Assembly (NCBI RefSeq): GCF_015706575.1
Contig: NW_024037063.1
Location: 8,060,927-8,124,926 of the forward strand
Source: Patiria miniata
Lineage: Eukaryota > Echinodermata > Asteroidea > Valvatida > Asterinidae
Reading direction: 5' to 3'
DNA length: 64,000 bases
The notes under the pieces were generated by a model that saw only the letters and a program-made list of their open reading frames with translations, searched no databases and was not told the DNA's origin. Positions within the stretch are counted from its first letter, which is position 1. Each line of letters begins with the position of its first letter. Of the stretch, positions 47,413 to 59,544 are shown one piece after another. The position numbers were made by a program, and so were the translations under genes.

Positions 47413-50142
47413 TATACTATTCAGACATGCTGTCCTCTTATGTATACAGGTACATGAACATGTCTGTACATCTGCGTTCAACTTGTGACATCACTCTTGA
47501 ATCGGTAGCTGTGAAGTTTTAATGTAAGGATTTGTTTGTGATAATGCACATCATGTAGAGATACAGACCTGCAATAATGCACACTAATGCAATAATGCAT
47601 GGGGAAGAGCATGATCCTGGGAACAAATCTACAAAAACAGTTCCTAACCCCCTCCCCCCCCCCCCCCCAATAAAGGCCATTATTTACATGTAGAAATGGG
47701 AAATGCGATGAAGAAAAATGTCATCCAATTTTCTGTTGAGAAATAATGTGTAGCACAAGTATAATGATTAATAAGCTGATACATGTACATTGTGTAAATG
47801 CACTTACTGTATTATAATGCACATTGGACATTGTACCTAATATGCCGCAGTGTTTTGTATCCAAAAATGGCCCCAACTGTGTACAAAAACATACAGTGCC
47901 ATACCATACCATGCATTACTTGGTGTCTAAAAGTACTTGCCATGTACATGTACGCATGGATTCATTTACACAGAACAGTGCATGGCTGCATGCCATCTGC
48001 GGTTTGTCCATGTGTGAAATGAATTTTCCAAGCAGTTGGCAAATCTGTTGTTGTCTGGATCTTGCATTAAGAGTTCAAACATGCTGAACTCTGGCAAAGT
48101 AAGGTGATGTGTGTATACCTGAAGGTTTATCATGAGAACATGTACCGGTAGTTGGTCCAGATTGCAGTTCCATGTACGAGTATGTGTAATTAATGTACAT
48201 GTCTGATTGCACATTGCCACATTATGGAAATGCAGCACCTCTTCTGAACTTTTGGTAGATGCCCTTTTATTGTTTTGTGTTTGGGCCCAAATCCATGACT
48301 CTGCTTACTGGTAGCAAAATATCGTGGTTACTGTAGCAGAGAATTCCGTGCTTTCATGTACCGGTATGTACGATTAGCGTATTTCATGGGTTAGCGAGGA
48401 ATCTTGGCCTATGCGCATGCATACGTGTAGTACATCCTGTAACTAAAGATTCTGTGCTTACATAAGGGACAGGGTTAGCACATAATTTGTTTGGGCTAGT
48501 GCTGTTTGCACAGAATGGTGATTGTTAGCGTGGAAACAGTATGTGGTTAGCAGAGACATGACATTGGGACCTACCGGTACATGTATGTACACTTTCTTCA
48601 TTTGGTCACTGTAGTAATGATAGTACCGTACATGTATGTAGGTTTGAGTACTAGTTACATGTACTTGACACAGTCTGTTGGAATAGTCATTCCTAACAGT
48701 ATGTTGATGATGACCTTTAAACTACATGTTTGCGTACTACGGTACATTTGTATGTCTCACCATGGAGGAAGGAATATTCCTTCCTCCATGGTCTCACCAT
48801 TGAACTCGCTATAGAGACAATGATACACATTAGGCAATAGGCTCAATCTCATGGTACAATGCTTTGACTCCATTTGTCAACAGACTTCTAACAAATGAAA
48901 TGCCAGTTTTAAATCCTGCCCATGTCTGACCTTATTTATATCGAAATATGCCAAAGAATTCGAAAAAGTTCAGAAATTACAAAAGTACCGGTATTGCACA
49001 TGAGAGAGATCATTCAGTCAGCAAATCAAATACGTGTACATGGTAACATTTTTAGATACTATCTGGCGGGCTTTCTTTGGCAATTTCTGTGACAATTTTG
49101 AACAAAATATTTTTACAAGAGCAAAAAATGCATCAGAATGTGGGCTTTGTTTTCACAAAGGAAAACCCCTGGTGCACATTTTGTACAAGTATGATTAAGT
49201 ATCATGTATATGTTTTTAATCTCATCTTAATTGTATCAAAACAATTTAGTGAATGCACAATCTTGTAAGTGAAAGTAAAACTAGGTTTTGTCACAGTGTC
49301 AGCAATACATGTATGTTGGCAAATTTACTGTGAAATCACTTCCCTTCCAGTATTATATTACATGTGCAAGTTTCACATGATGCACATGTAGGATCATCAC
49401 TTTCGTTTTCATGTCTTTAAACTTGATCATGTAAAATCAACATGTACATGTTACAGTAATGTATACCCCGGTCCATTGGGACTAGCAGCAATAAACATAC
49501 ACATACCGGTACATCTGTTCTCCAAACTGGGACCACTTCCCAATGCATTCATGATGAATCTGCATTCCTGTCAAACGGATACAGATTTTGTTTATGGCAA
49601 GAAGCTTCATTCTAACTAAGGTGCAAGTACTGTCATAACATTAACAAGAATGAATGCTAATTCATCAGTTTTGCGTCATCTTCCTTATGAAAAGAAAATT
49701 GTCATTTATAAACTGAAGAGAAAGTGTGTACAACCATGGTACAACGTATTGTGACCTTTACTTCAGTGCAGAGTGCCTTGCAGAGTGAGAGTATCATATC
49801 AGTGCCAAAATCCTTCATTCAAGGAAATAAAGGAATGCAGTGCTGCAAAAAATAAGTCGTTAGTTGAGTCTGTTGTCTGAAGAAAGTCCAGTGCAGTTTG
49901 TAGTCAAACATTGTAACACGAAGGCCTGAAATTGCAGTACAACCAATTGTTTTTGGTTGTGTTTTTAGTTGCACAGCAATTCAAGGTTTGAAGTTACGAT
50001 GTTTCACTTTGGTCTACAAACGGCACTGGACTTTCTTGAGACAGCAGACTAAGCAATGACTTATTTTTTGTCTCTCCAGAACTAGACCTCTTTTGGATAA
50101 TTTTGAATTGATTAGGTTTCTGGATTTGATTGTAATTACCAG
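47413..50142 (+). other. Intron stretch, gene-free
   Basis: No supported exon. A C run lies at 47656-47668 and a perfect palindrome at 48759-48792. The density of ACATGTA and ACCGGTA words is high (for example 48357-48366, 48570-48590). Confidence 0.5.
48759..48792. repeat. 34-bp perfect palindrome
   Basis: ACCATGGAGGAAGGAAT meets its exact reverse complement ATTCCTTCCTCCATGGT with no loop. It is flanked by a short direct repeat (TCTCACCAT, TCTCACCATT). Confidence 0.9.
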
Positions 50143-50208
50143 ATTGCCTGAATCTGCCCACACCATGTCTCGTCGGCAGAGCAGTAACACCCAGTGGTAC
50201 GTGGAGCT
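50143..50208 (+). CDS. Second coding exon of the gene starting at 20781 (candidate)
   Basis: After a TGTAATTACCAG acceptor the exon reads in the phase left by 20781-21007 and gives LPESAHTMSRRQSSNTQWY then VEL, with no stop. It ends at a strong GTAAGTAC donor in phase 2. Its inner ATG (50164, context CACCATGT) could instead be the start of a separate or alternative transcript, but the exact phase match over 29 kb favours one gene. The product is not recognised; the basic-serine stretch SRRQSS resembles a kinase site. Confidence 0.55.
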
Positions 50209-50449
50209 GTAAGTACTAACCTACTCTGAGTCGTTAACATTTGATAGTCTAATGGTAAATTCTCCATTTTTTATATTAGCCCAATATGTACAGACAGCAT
50301 ATAGCTGCCTGTTCGTGTTTATAGTATAACAAGCTGATTTACCCGATCATAGATCGGGAAAGCGGCGTAGTGTTGGGGATGAAAATGTGGGCAGTTAAAT
50401 GTAAATGGGGGATTTAGTTGAGTAGGCATGCAGTTATAGAATTAGAAAA

Positions 50450-50505
50450 GCAATTTCTGTGGTGCGATCTGAGGCAATTTCTGACCACTAAAACCAATTT
50501 TTATA
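50450..50505. repeat. Fragment of the 8982-9295 hAT family, inverted
   Basis: GTGGTGCGATCTGAGGCAAT followed by TTCTGACCACT is the reverse complement of about 9131-9170, with few differences. Only an inner piece is present. Confidence 0.65.
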
Positions 50506-50679
50506 GCAAAAGATCATCTTTTAAACATCATTTTCAAGTTTGGAGTCATTGAATCAGCTATTCTGAGTAGAATCATTATAGTAGGCTACCACTTTTATTC
50601 AGGGAAGAAAAAGTGTGTAAGGGGACCAAACAATTTGTCCCCCGCTTAAAAAAAATGGTGTGTGCGTGAGTGTGTACAT

Positions 50680-50930
50680 GTATGCCAGGCAGTCAACGTG
50701 AAAGCACACACGACGGCAAATTCCTGTGCAAAACGCAGTCACGAAAAATTGACAAAACGGATCGCTGGTCCGTACGGAAAAATTAGGATGACCCGAAGTG
50801 TCCGACCCGGCGGAAGACACCCTCCGCATTTTTCCACGGACGTGGAGCGATTTTGGCGCCGCGGGAGACCGCGGTCTCGGATCCTTTCAGGAGCAAACAT
50901 TATCTCGGATGCCGAGTAAAACTTGCTCTA
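50680..50930. other. Local CpG-rich island in intron
   Basis: A stretch with many CG steps (CGACCCGGCGG, GGCGCCGCGGGAGACCGCGG) within AT-rich intron, about 470 bases after the exon at 50143. It could be an intronic promoter or enhancer, or a GC-rich insertion. No TATA or splice signal makes the choice. Confidence 0.5.
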
Positions 50931-51229
50931 GATGCAGACTATGGTTACAGTACTTACCGTACTCTTATTTTTTGTCTGTCAATTTAAAAACAAGAAAGAG
51001 TAAATACATAACATTGCAGCCTCTTTAATGTCCTACATGAGTGTAAGTAAATCAATTTCTAGTGTTAGAGCAACACAGCCAGTCATCAAGTCAACAGAGT
51101 GGCTCACTTGGGAAGTAAGTGTCCCACTGCATGTCAATCTCATGAATTTTTCATAACCAAGTATCCCAATACCTTAGCAGTTGGCATTGTTGAAATAGGG
51201 TCCGTGCACGTGTTCTACTTTCAAGAATG

Positions 51230-51625
51230 TCATGTGAAGGAAGAAATGGCAAGGGGTTTAAAATATTGTTGAAATTGGGCAATTCCATCATTATGGACGT
51301 TACATTCAGAGCCTAAACCCAATTTGAAATAAAGTAAAATACAAAATATAAAAACATACTGAATATAAACTTTTCTCTCTGCCTTAAAAGCAAAACCACA
51401 TGCATTTTGCATGTGAAAACAAGATGCCAAATTGACCTACCTAAAACCTATAAATTTAACCCCAAAACCATTTTTTTTTAACATAAAAATACATTTAACC
51501 ACATTCTACCGGTATCTCACTGGCACACCGCTCAAATGAAAGGTCCTTGTTGATACCTTTCATTTGATACCCCATTTGAGGTTGTGATTCTCCTAGTGCT
51601 GAAGATTTCTAATTTGTCCACTTTT
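51230..51625. repeat. Dispersed repeat, copy 2 (inverted to 36.0 kb)
   Basis: The reverse complement matches 36000-36265 through CATGTGAAAACAAGATGCC, CTCAAATGAAAGGTC and CATTTGAGGTTGTGATTC, with gaps. It is unclassified. Confidence 0.6.
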
Positions 51626-52249
51626 CAGCTACATGTATTCTGTTCACTCTGCGTGGAGTTGTCTAAATGGTATTGTTATGTCTGTGGTATTTGTTTTTAG
51701 TACTTGTCATGAGCAGTGACCTTTTTAAAGTACATGATTGATAAATAGTCACAATATACAATGTATAAATATAGATACATTGTGTAAAAACACACATTTA
51801 ACTATCTGATGTACTTGTAAAGAAGATTATTTTAATAAAAACACTTTTATTAAAGGTACCGGTACATTTACATATCGCCGTAAAACCAGAACAGCACATT
51901 TTTCATCTTTCAAAATACGGACTTCCATATTAAATATAAAAAGTGGACCCCATATTTATAGAATGACCCACATCTGAGACCAGAATGACATGATATATGA
52001 ATCTTATTTGCCTAACTGTCTACAGACTATCCTCCCTAGTCATTAATCTTCCTTCAGGAGACTGTGACAGTGTGCTGCATTATGAGACTCAATTCTTTGT
52101 CTTGAGTCTCCATGGAATCATTGTCGTTGCAGAGATTGCCGACACAGCTGTATGGATATCATAAGAATGAGAATAGTTCAGGATTAAGGCGTTGGGCGCA
52201 GGTACCTGTAGGCTCCAGGCTGTAGTGTCATGGTTATTAGGCGTCTGAG

Positions 52250-52789
52250 TTAAAGGGAATATACAACATTTGCAAACATCGAAAAATAAAACTACCAAGT
52301 TAGGATACCTTACTAGGATGTTGGTATATTACAGTCTCAAGCATCTTGTAAAATTATGGCACCTGGTGTGAAGTCATTTTCAAGAAAATGGTATTTTTGT
52401 AAACATTTCCAACGGTGGTCGGCCGACCAGCGTTGGAAAAACCTAACTATTTTTCAACTACTGCTCCAAATTTACCATTTTTTTCAGTCCAAATTTTGTT
52501 TGCTATTAGTTACATGTTCATGAACGGGTGCAGGCCAGCTAGACTGGTTCCCTTGCCTTACAATTTTCCATCATCTATAAATTGATCCATTTTATCTTTT
52601 GTGGAGTCAGGGAACCAGACTACTCACTACTTGAACCTTTTTGTTTTTCTTGGTTTTTCCAACCTTTTCGAACACAAAACTTCAAAAATGTCAGTGTAAC
52701 AATATTTGATCTATTATACTAACCCCTCAAATACCGGTAGTTCATTTCTGAAAATTACAGCAAAAGCCAATGATGTACATTCCCTTTAA
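52250..52789. mobile_element. TTAA-ended MITE family, copy 4 (540 bp)
   Basis: Complete copy with TTAAAGGGAATATACAACAT at the left and GTACATTCCCTTTAA at the right. It holds a long stem at 52406-52439 (TTTCCAACGGTGGTCGGCCG / CGACCAGCGTTGGAAA). It differs from copy 1 at many sites, so the family has a spread of ages. Confidence 0.82.
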
Positions 52790-54699
52790 GAAACACCAGC
52801 TCAGGGGTACTTTCCAGTTTACAAAAACAATGCAAATGTTTGTCAACGTTTTGCTATCTTTTTTTATGCGTAGCCAGTGGTAAAACGTTGGCAATGTTCA
52901 CTCTGAATTGGAATGCACCCCAGGTCTCTTTCTGCTGCAGGAATACCCATCGTACAATGTATACTTGGCAGTGGAATATTGTACAGACATATATACAAAA
53001 GCCTCTTCAATGACGCAGAAGCTGCAGATGAATTCAAGCCAGAATTGAAGGCTGGCTGAAGTGTACATCTTCCTTCTCTGACCACACCTCCACTTTCCCT
53101 GTACGGTACCTTCGTGCATACAATTTGAATTCTTTAAAGTATAGTATAAAGTCTTGGGGCAGCATAGAAAAAAATCAGTTCAATTTTCCTGACATTCAAA
53201 TTGTATGCATGTACACACATCGTCCTTGCTTCCCTCCATCATACTGCTAATTTACCTGTAACAAGTGTACAAACTGTCTGCTTTTGTGTAAAGTTCTACA
53301 AATGTTTCCATAATGGGTAGGATTACATACCTGTAGGTTAAATTTGGAAAAATCCTTGACATTAAAAACATTGGTTTAGGAATTCACAGGAGTCACACCA
53401 GTATTAGTGCTGAGCATTTTTGAATAATTTAGTGTGCAGTTAATGGAACTTGGATGTTATTGAATATTTTAATATTCGAACATTGACACTCAGATTTATA
53501 AAAAAACTTAGTTGAATATCGTGTATTATATCAATATATTTTTTCCATCTTGCCGACTACATAGCTGATATTTGACAGATTTTACAGGCTATGCAAATTA
53601 GGGCTACTATTCCTCTCAGAAGCTCCCAAATCATGCGTGTAAAGTGGCTGTCCACAAAAGTGTGGCATTTGACAAACAAAACCACTCAACATACAAATAA
53701 AACAACATCTCAGAATTTTTCTGTCATCTGCCCGAGACCATATTTTTTGGAGAAATGCTGTTCAGGTATTGGGCGGATTATCAAATATTCGGATATTTGG
53801 TATATTCAACACAAAAGCCGCTATCGATTCTCCATGGAAAACCTTGTGCTCTTTGTTCATCTCTTGTCTTCAGAATTAATACTTGTGTAAGGAGTACTTC
53901 AAATTATCTCAAGAAACCTCAGACAAAGGAATTCCAGCCTGCATTCCCAGTACAAGAACTCAATATGAACTCTGCACATGGCGCGTGCCGTGCACCCATT
54001 ATCTCTAGCTTCAAACTGGTTTGATGAAATGCGATGCCCCAGTGTCCCGTCGAGAAGATGCGATCATTTTTGATGGCAGCATGTGGAGCAGTGTGCTATC
54101 AGTAACAGGAGGGATGAGACTGACTGTCTCCTAACGTCTTCTAGACATGTAGCAGCCCTTAATCTTTGACCTAGATTGTTCATCTGAGATCTTATATAAA
54201 GAGGTTGGTGTCATTGCGGTCATTGGCTATTATTCAGCTGTAAACCAAATGTTTACACCTGTAGTTGATGTACATACATGCATTTACATGTAATGTTGAA
54301 TGATTGAAATTTGTCATTGCAGTGCATTTAAAGATTAATGTGGCAAATTTTGACTAATTATGATTATTACATATTTGAAACAATCTAGAACATAGAAAAT
54401 GATATAAGGGGAGTTTTAGCCGTAAAAAAAATTACAGTTCAAAATCTCTGCTTAAAACCCGGAAGGAAAGCAAAAGCCGTCAGGAGCATCTGCTAGTGCT
54501 ACCGGTACAAGCCCCTTTTTCATTACGTCAAACGACTGTTTTGTGCTGTACTTCTACATGCGTATTGTGAATGCATTTCACACATTTTGATTTATGATTC
54601 GCTCATGTATTGAAACAATTTAGGCCTATTGTCAGACTGCGCATCCAGACTCCATGACCTTCTGATCATGAGTCACAAACCCTAACCACTAGGCCACAC
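52790..54699 (+). other. Intron stretch, gene-free
   Basis: No exon with splice support. Frames at 53591-54024 are open but lack acceptor/donor logic and any domain. Confidence 0.4.
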
Positions 54700-55090
54700 T
54701 CCCCACAAACAGTCACAGACAGTCACAAGACAGTCCCAAGACAGTCATAGACAGTCACAAACAGTCAAAATTCACTTCCACTTCCCCTGCTGTACTTTTA
54801 ACAAAGGCTAGTCACCAATAGTCAGATCATACATGTACTTGTATGTCAAGCAAACACTGGTCAACAGACAAAGCAGGCAAGTTGTGGTCACAGCTGTTTT
54901 ATCACTCGCCCAGAGTCAAAGCATAGCTGTATCAAGTTACTTAAACAGTCCCAGCCAGTCAATCCTGCTTTATGTAGGCTGGGAACTCTTAACTGTTGAA
55001 AACAGTCACTTGTTTGATTTTGACTGAAAGGACTACCATACTTGGCACAGAATGTACATGTACATGTGTACGTTTGCATAGAAGGCTTAA
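54700..55090. mobile_element. CAGTCA-rich element, second copy
   Basis: Matches 32225-32574 through TAGTCACCAA, AGTCAAAGCATAGCTGTATC and TTTTGACTGAAAGGAC. It has extra CAGTCACA units at its left and an unclear left end. The right end GCATAGAAGGCTTAA meets the TAG...CTA element next door, whose target duplication starts on its last two bases. Confidence 0.65.
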
Positions 55091-55097
55091 GAAACTT

Positions 55098-55799
55098 TAG
55101 CCTTGGTCAATGCTCTCGTCGTTATTCGTCCCGTACGCGGTCAATCGTCAGCATATATCCTCACGCGCTATGCACATGCATGTGAAAATACAGCGCGAAC
55201 AGCGACCTCACGCGGCCACTATTTTTATGCAAATCAGTTGGAGACGATGTCGAGCCTTGGTTCAATCGTCGGCCAAAGCTTATGTTTTTCTTTACTTTGC
55301 GCTAGATTTCCAGCGCACGACCTCGTATGTGAATACAGATAATGTAGGCGGGGCTAATATGTGGAGTGTCCAATCACACCTTGGTAAATCCGGACGTCAT
55401 CAAATTATTTGCAGCTTTTCCGCCTTTTGCGGACGTGACAGGAACCACAGTTTTTGTGCATTGGTGCCGTGTGCAGAGACACACAATGTGTACGTGTATG
55501 GACTATGTACGGTGCTACGTTTCACTATGCAAGTTTCCACGCAACGATCGACCAATAAGAACACGACATTTAAGGTCAGCTTAGGCTATTAACATAATGA
55601 GCACCACCCCAAAACCTCACATGGACGATTGAACCAAGGCTCGACATCGTCTCCAACTGATTTGCATAAAAATAGTGGCCGCGTGAGGTCGCTGTTCGCG
55701 CTGTATTTTTACATGCATGTGCGTGCAAAGCGCGTGAGGATTATGCCGACGATTGAACGCGTACGGGACGAATAACGACGAGAGCATTGACCAAGGCTA
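55098..55799. mobile_element. TAG...CTA element 5, 702 bp, 175-bp TIRs, 9-bp target duplication
   Basis: It begins TAGCCTTGGTCAATGCTCTC and ends with the inverted GAGAGCATTGACCAAGGCTA (reading the complement at one end). The arms 55098-55272 and 55624-55799 match with small gaps. An exact AAGAAACTT lies at 55089-55097 and 55800-55808. Long TIRs and a 9-bp duplication fit the Mutator-like group. The 160-codon frame at 55110-55592 starts inside the left TIR, resembles nothing I know and is probably chance. The end bases TAG/CTA and the duplication length are shared with the elements at 21.1-24.3 kb. Confidence 0.9.
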
Positions 55800-55808
55800 A
55801 AGAAACTT

Positions 55809-58800
55809 TGGCAATGCTCATGGCTCTGCATTTGTTTTTGTTTTTTAAGAACATTCCACAAGAGGAAAGGAATTGTCAGTGGATTGGAGTTGAAGAGAGG
55901 TTTGCTTCTTGTCAGTTTCTAGGATGACTGATGGCATCTGCGGTGTTCGATACATGCTGATACACATGTATAAATCACATTATGTATCACATGAATTCAC
56001 CCCTGGACTCAGACATCAGTCATTAATTACCTTCCTGTACACACGTATGCATACATGTACATTGTACAAACTGACATTTGGTGTGCAAATCAACGTTAGA
56101 CTGGACTCCACTGGTGCCTTGTCGAGCTATTCTTAATTGTCGTTGTGACTTCACACTGCCGAGTCTCCCCATTTGCTGTCTACTCAGCCATGCATTTGCC
56201 ATCTGCCTTGCTTTTACACATTGACACAGTGCTCGTACCGACTCCCCCCTCCCCTTTCCCCCTCCACCCCTTGAGTCTTAACTCCCCAACACATCAATTT
56301 TTAACGCTGCATGAATCATCCAAGATCCTATTAAATTTTGGTCATTTTCTGCCTCAAGATGAATAATGCAGGCGACCAACAGTTTTGCAAGGTATAAAGT
56401 CAATAATTGTCCACAGGCATTTGATAAGGAAAGGGCAATCCAATAATATTGCACACTTTGGTTACTTTACAAGATTACCGGTATTTGTAGTGTTCTTATA
56501 TTGTGTGAAAATTGGGAGAATTTCGGTTAATTTGATCCTGCAGCCTTTGTAGTTGTACATGGTTGTAGTAACGTGACAGTGTGCTTAAGCGATTTAGGAA
56601 TTGTGATACAAATAACAACACAGAAATGGGGCTCATTTCTAATCTAGCCCTACGGTGCAGATTAAAGTAGCTGTGTGTGTACATTATTGTTTAAAAAAAA
56701 AATTGGGCAGATTGCCAAAGTTTGACTGGCCATACATGGAATTGCATCAATTTACTCTATGGGCTAATTGCTGATTGGGTTCTTCTAGGGATGAGCAATG
56801 CTGATAATGAGGATGCCGCCTAAGTCCCTTGGGGCAACAATATGCAAGACTGTGGATTCCTGCGTGATAAATCCCTTGTGAATAGGTAGAACAATTGCAA
56901 TGTGTTACTCAGTTCCTTCCCCCTGATTGGACTGCACTAGCCAATGCCATGAAGGCAGGCAAAATATTTGTAGTACCGTAGTACATACAAATACTTGGAA
57001 TGATTTCATCCTGTAATTTTTAGTTTTTAATGATTACTCTATTTCCATTAATCTTGTTTTTAAAGCAAAATATTTTGTCTTATGTCAGAGCATATAATCA
57101 TAATCATTGTACATGTAGCCTATTACCAGTATTTGTTTTCAGTGTCAAGCACATTTAGTTCATGTAAATCAGTGCCAGTCACAACATGTACAGTTGTACC
57201 TGTAATGTGCATAAAAGTACATTGTACACCCAGGTGGTCAAGGGTGTCCATCGCTTCTCAAAAGTGGGGGGGGGGGGGGGGACCATACCTTGGTGAGCAC
57301 TTACAACAATGTATGCGACCGCGAAGCCCTAACGGCGTGGGGTTCGGGGCCCGCTTTTTTCCAGAAGTAAATGTACAAGTGCACAGGTGTAAATGCAATA
57401 TTGTACAAGTTTTGACAAAGCATTCCTTGAAGAAACTAGCCAGCTACATGTTAGTCCACCCTCTTCTGTGTGCCATTCCGCCAGCAAAACTGGAACCTAT
57501 CCAGGTTGTGGACCAGGGTTGCAAAGTGGAAATTTATCCCTCCCCCCAAAAAAAAACCCCACCAAACAAGCAACAATTTTTGTTTTGTTTAAAGTGTGCC
57601 ACCCAATTTTTTGAATTACCTGTAATAGTTCAGGATGCTGATGTTCGTGTAGTTGCATATTTCTATTGTTATATCACTAATATAGGCAACTTTTTTCTCT
57701 AAGGTAAGTGTGCCTTTTGCGTGCTTCCTGCTTTCGGTCTCCATGATATAGACGCAGGTTAGCAGCGCTATGAAATTGGGCCCAGTTTAATAAAGTTCAA
57801 AGAATTATGTTGAAAGCGGGCTATTACATGATTGATTTTGAGTAGGGAGGGGGGGGGTGTTGGAAGTGTGACACCCCTCATGATTCACCTGTGTTTTTAA
57901 GAATACAAAGTGAGTGCATGTTTTCCCTGAATGCTGACAGAATTAGGATAGGATTTGACAGCCACACACCTGCTGGCTTGCATTGTGCATGTACTAGGTT
58001 TGTACCATTGACTAGAGAGATTATGTTAGCTTGAATCAACCCACAGGTGGCTGTATAGATCCAGACAGTGAAAGAAAAACCATGAAAAGACAGATTTGTT
58101 TGGCATGAGCAACCTGAAGCCTAGGAGACCCAGCCTGGATGGGTAGAAGCCAATTTGTCAACAAGTTGGGGGTTTGAGTGCAGATGTCAACATGTTGTAT
58201 TATTAGTACAGGTGTGCGGTCTGGAATCATTTCCACTGATTTGATCAACCAGACACAAGTGTGATGGTCATGTACATTGCCAAAATTACCTCGTCTCGGC
58301 TGCATTTCCATAGGTAAGTTTCTTGCACTGCTTTAGTTTTTTTTCTTGGGAAATAAAATGTTATCCTTTCAAAAACATTAATATATCCCTGGGTTGTCCA
58401 GCTTCACACCATCACACCATACATGTACCCCTCCCCTAAAAAAGACCTGTTTTGTTTTCAGCTCTGTCCCCGTTAGAATTTTACCAGGAAAATAAGTTCT
58501 CTTTTATCATATTTTATTCATTTTTTTATGAGAAAATTATTTCAATCATGTTTTTCTTCATGTACCGGTATATTATAACATGACTTACTGGTGATATTTG
58601 GTCATCATATTGTAATATGGTACTGCAAAGGTTTTTTTTGTCAGTTTGCATGCATGCATTCATTGGTACACATACAGGTACGTACATGCAGATTAAATTC
58701 CATCCATTGCATTTGTCAGTCATTGTACTGTTCTCAAGCTCAGTTCAAATACCGCCTTCCATTACACAAGATATCGCCCTGCAAATTAATAAGCTCAGAG

Positions 58801-59501
58801 TGTGTAAAAATGACTCTCAAAATTCAAGGATTTGGGCCATTTTGGTCAAGGAGATCCCTGGAGTACTCCGGCCTGGGATGTAATTTAACAGTGGTCATCC
58901 GGTCACACCTTGTTTAGCGTTGACCCAGTTCCATTACAACCACCTTCAGGAGTCCACTCACCCATCCCCACCTTCTATTGTACCATCGTCTCCGGTTACA
59001 TCAACCCAATCCCACTGAACACCCATCCATCTTGCCCATATTGACACAACACAGTAATGCGTTGATGAGCCATCAGGTCTCTGCGTTAATCACATTGTCT
59101 CGCGTCTCGGAGTGGTGTGCATCCCAGGGGGAGAGATAGACAAATACTAAAGAGCAGAGTCACGATTTCTGACTCCTCGTGGAAATTGGTTTGCGCTAGC
59201 ACGTCTCAGTGTGCCGCTGCGGCTGGTAGTAGCTGCGATGACGCCCGGATAGCAATACAAGCATGCACGTGCCAGGTCCCTCTGGTCCAGGTTTTTCCGG
59301 CTGGTGATGGCATTGGCCTCTTGGACCCCTTGCTCCCTTTCCATTCACTCATTCACTCCAATTGCTCGGGTGGATGCAGCAGCCTTTTGTTCAGTATTTT
59401 GTCAAGCACACATAGGGACACGTAAATGGGAGTGTGTTTCAGCATGCGGTCATTGCATACCTTTACATAGCTGCATGTGATGCTCTGTGTTGTCTCCGCA
59501 G
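55809..59501 (+). other. Intron stretch, gene-free
   Basis: No exon supported. A G run lies at 57266-57281. The sequence after it (GGCGTGGGGTTCGGGGCCCG at about 57333) matches an inner part of the hAT MITE at 8982 in inverted form. Confidence 0.45.
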
Positions 59502-59544
59502 CCATTGGATTTGTGATCTGTTGCATGAAATCATACAGAATCAG
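59502..59544 (+). CDS. Possible third coding exon of the gene starting at 20781
   Basis: A TGTCTCCGCAG acceptor and a CAG|GTATGA donor bound 43 bases. Joined in the phase left by 50143-50208 it gives HWICDLLHEIIQNQ without a stop and ends in phase 0. Another phase is also open (IGFVICCMKSYRI, which looks membrane-like), so the phase match is helpful but not proof. Confidence 0.35.

Noticed and set aside
52130-52200. An exon between CAG at about 52129 and GTACCT at 52201
   Set aside because: The phase needed after 50143-50208 meets a stop; only another phase is open.
55110-55592. 160-codon frame as a transposase of the TAG...CTA element
   Set aside because: It starts inside the TIR, is too short, shows no DDE-type or zinc-finger pattern and lacks homology I can recognise.
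57082-57702. 206-codon + strand frame
   Set aside because: It spans a G run and a piece of the hAT family, and its translation is uneven and without a domain; no splice support.
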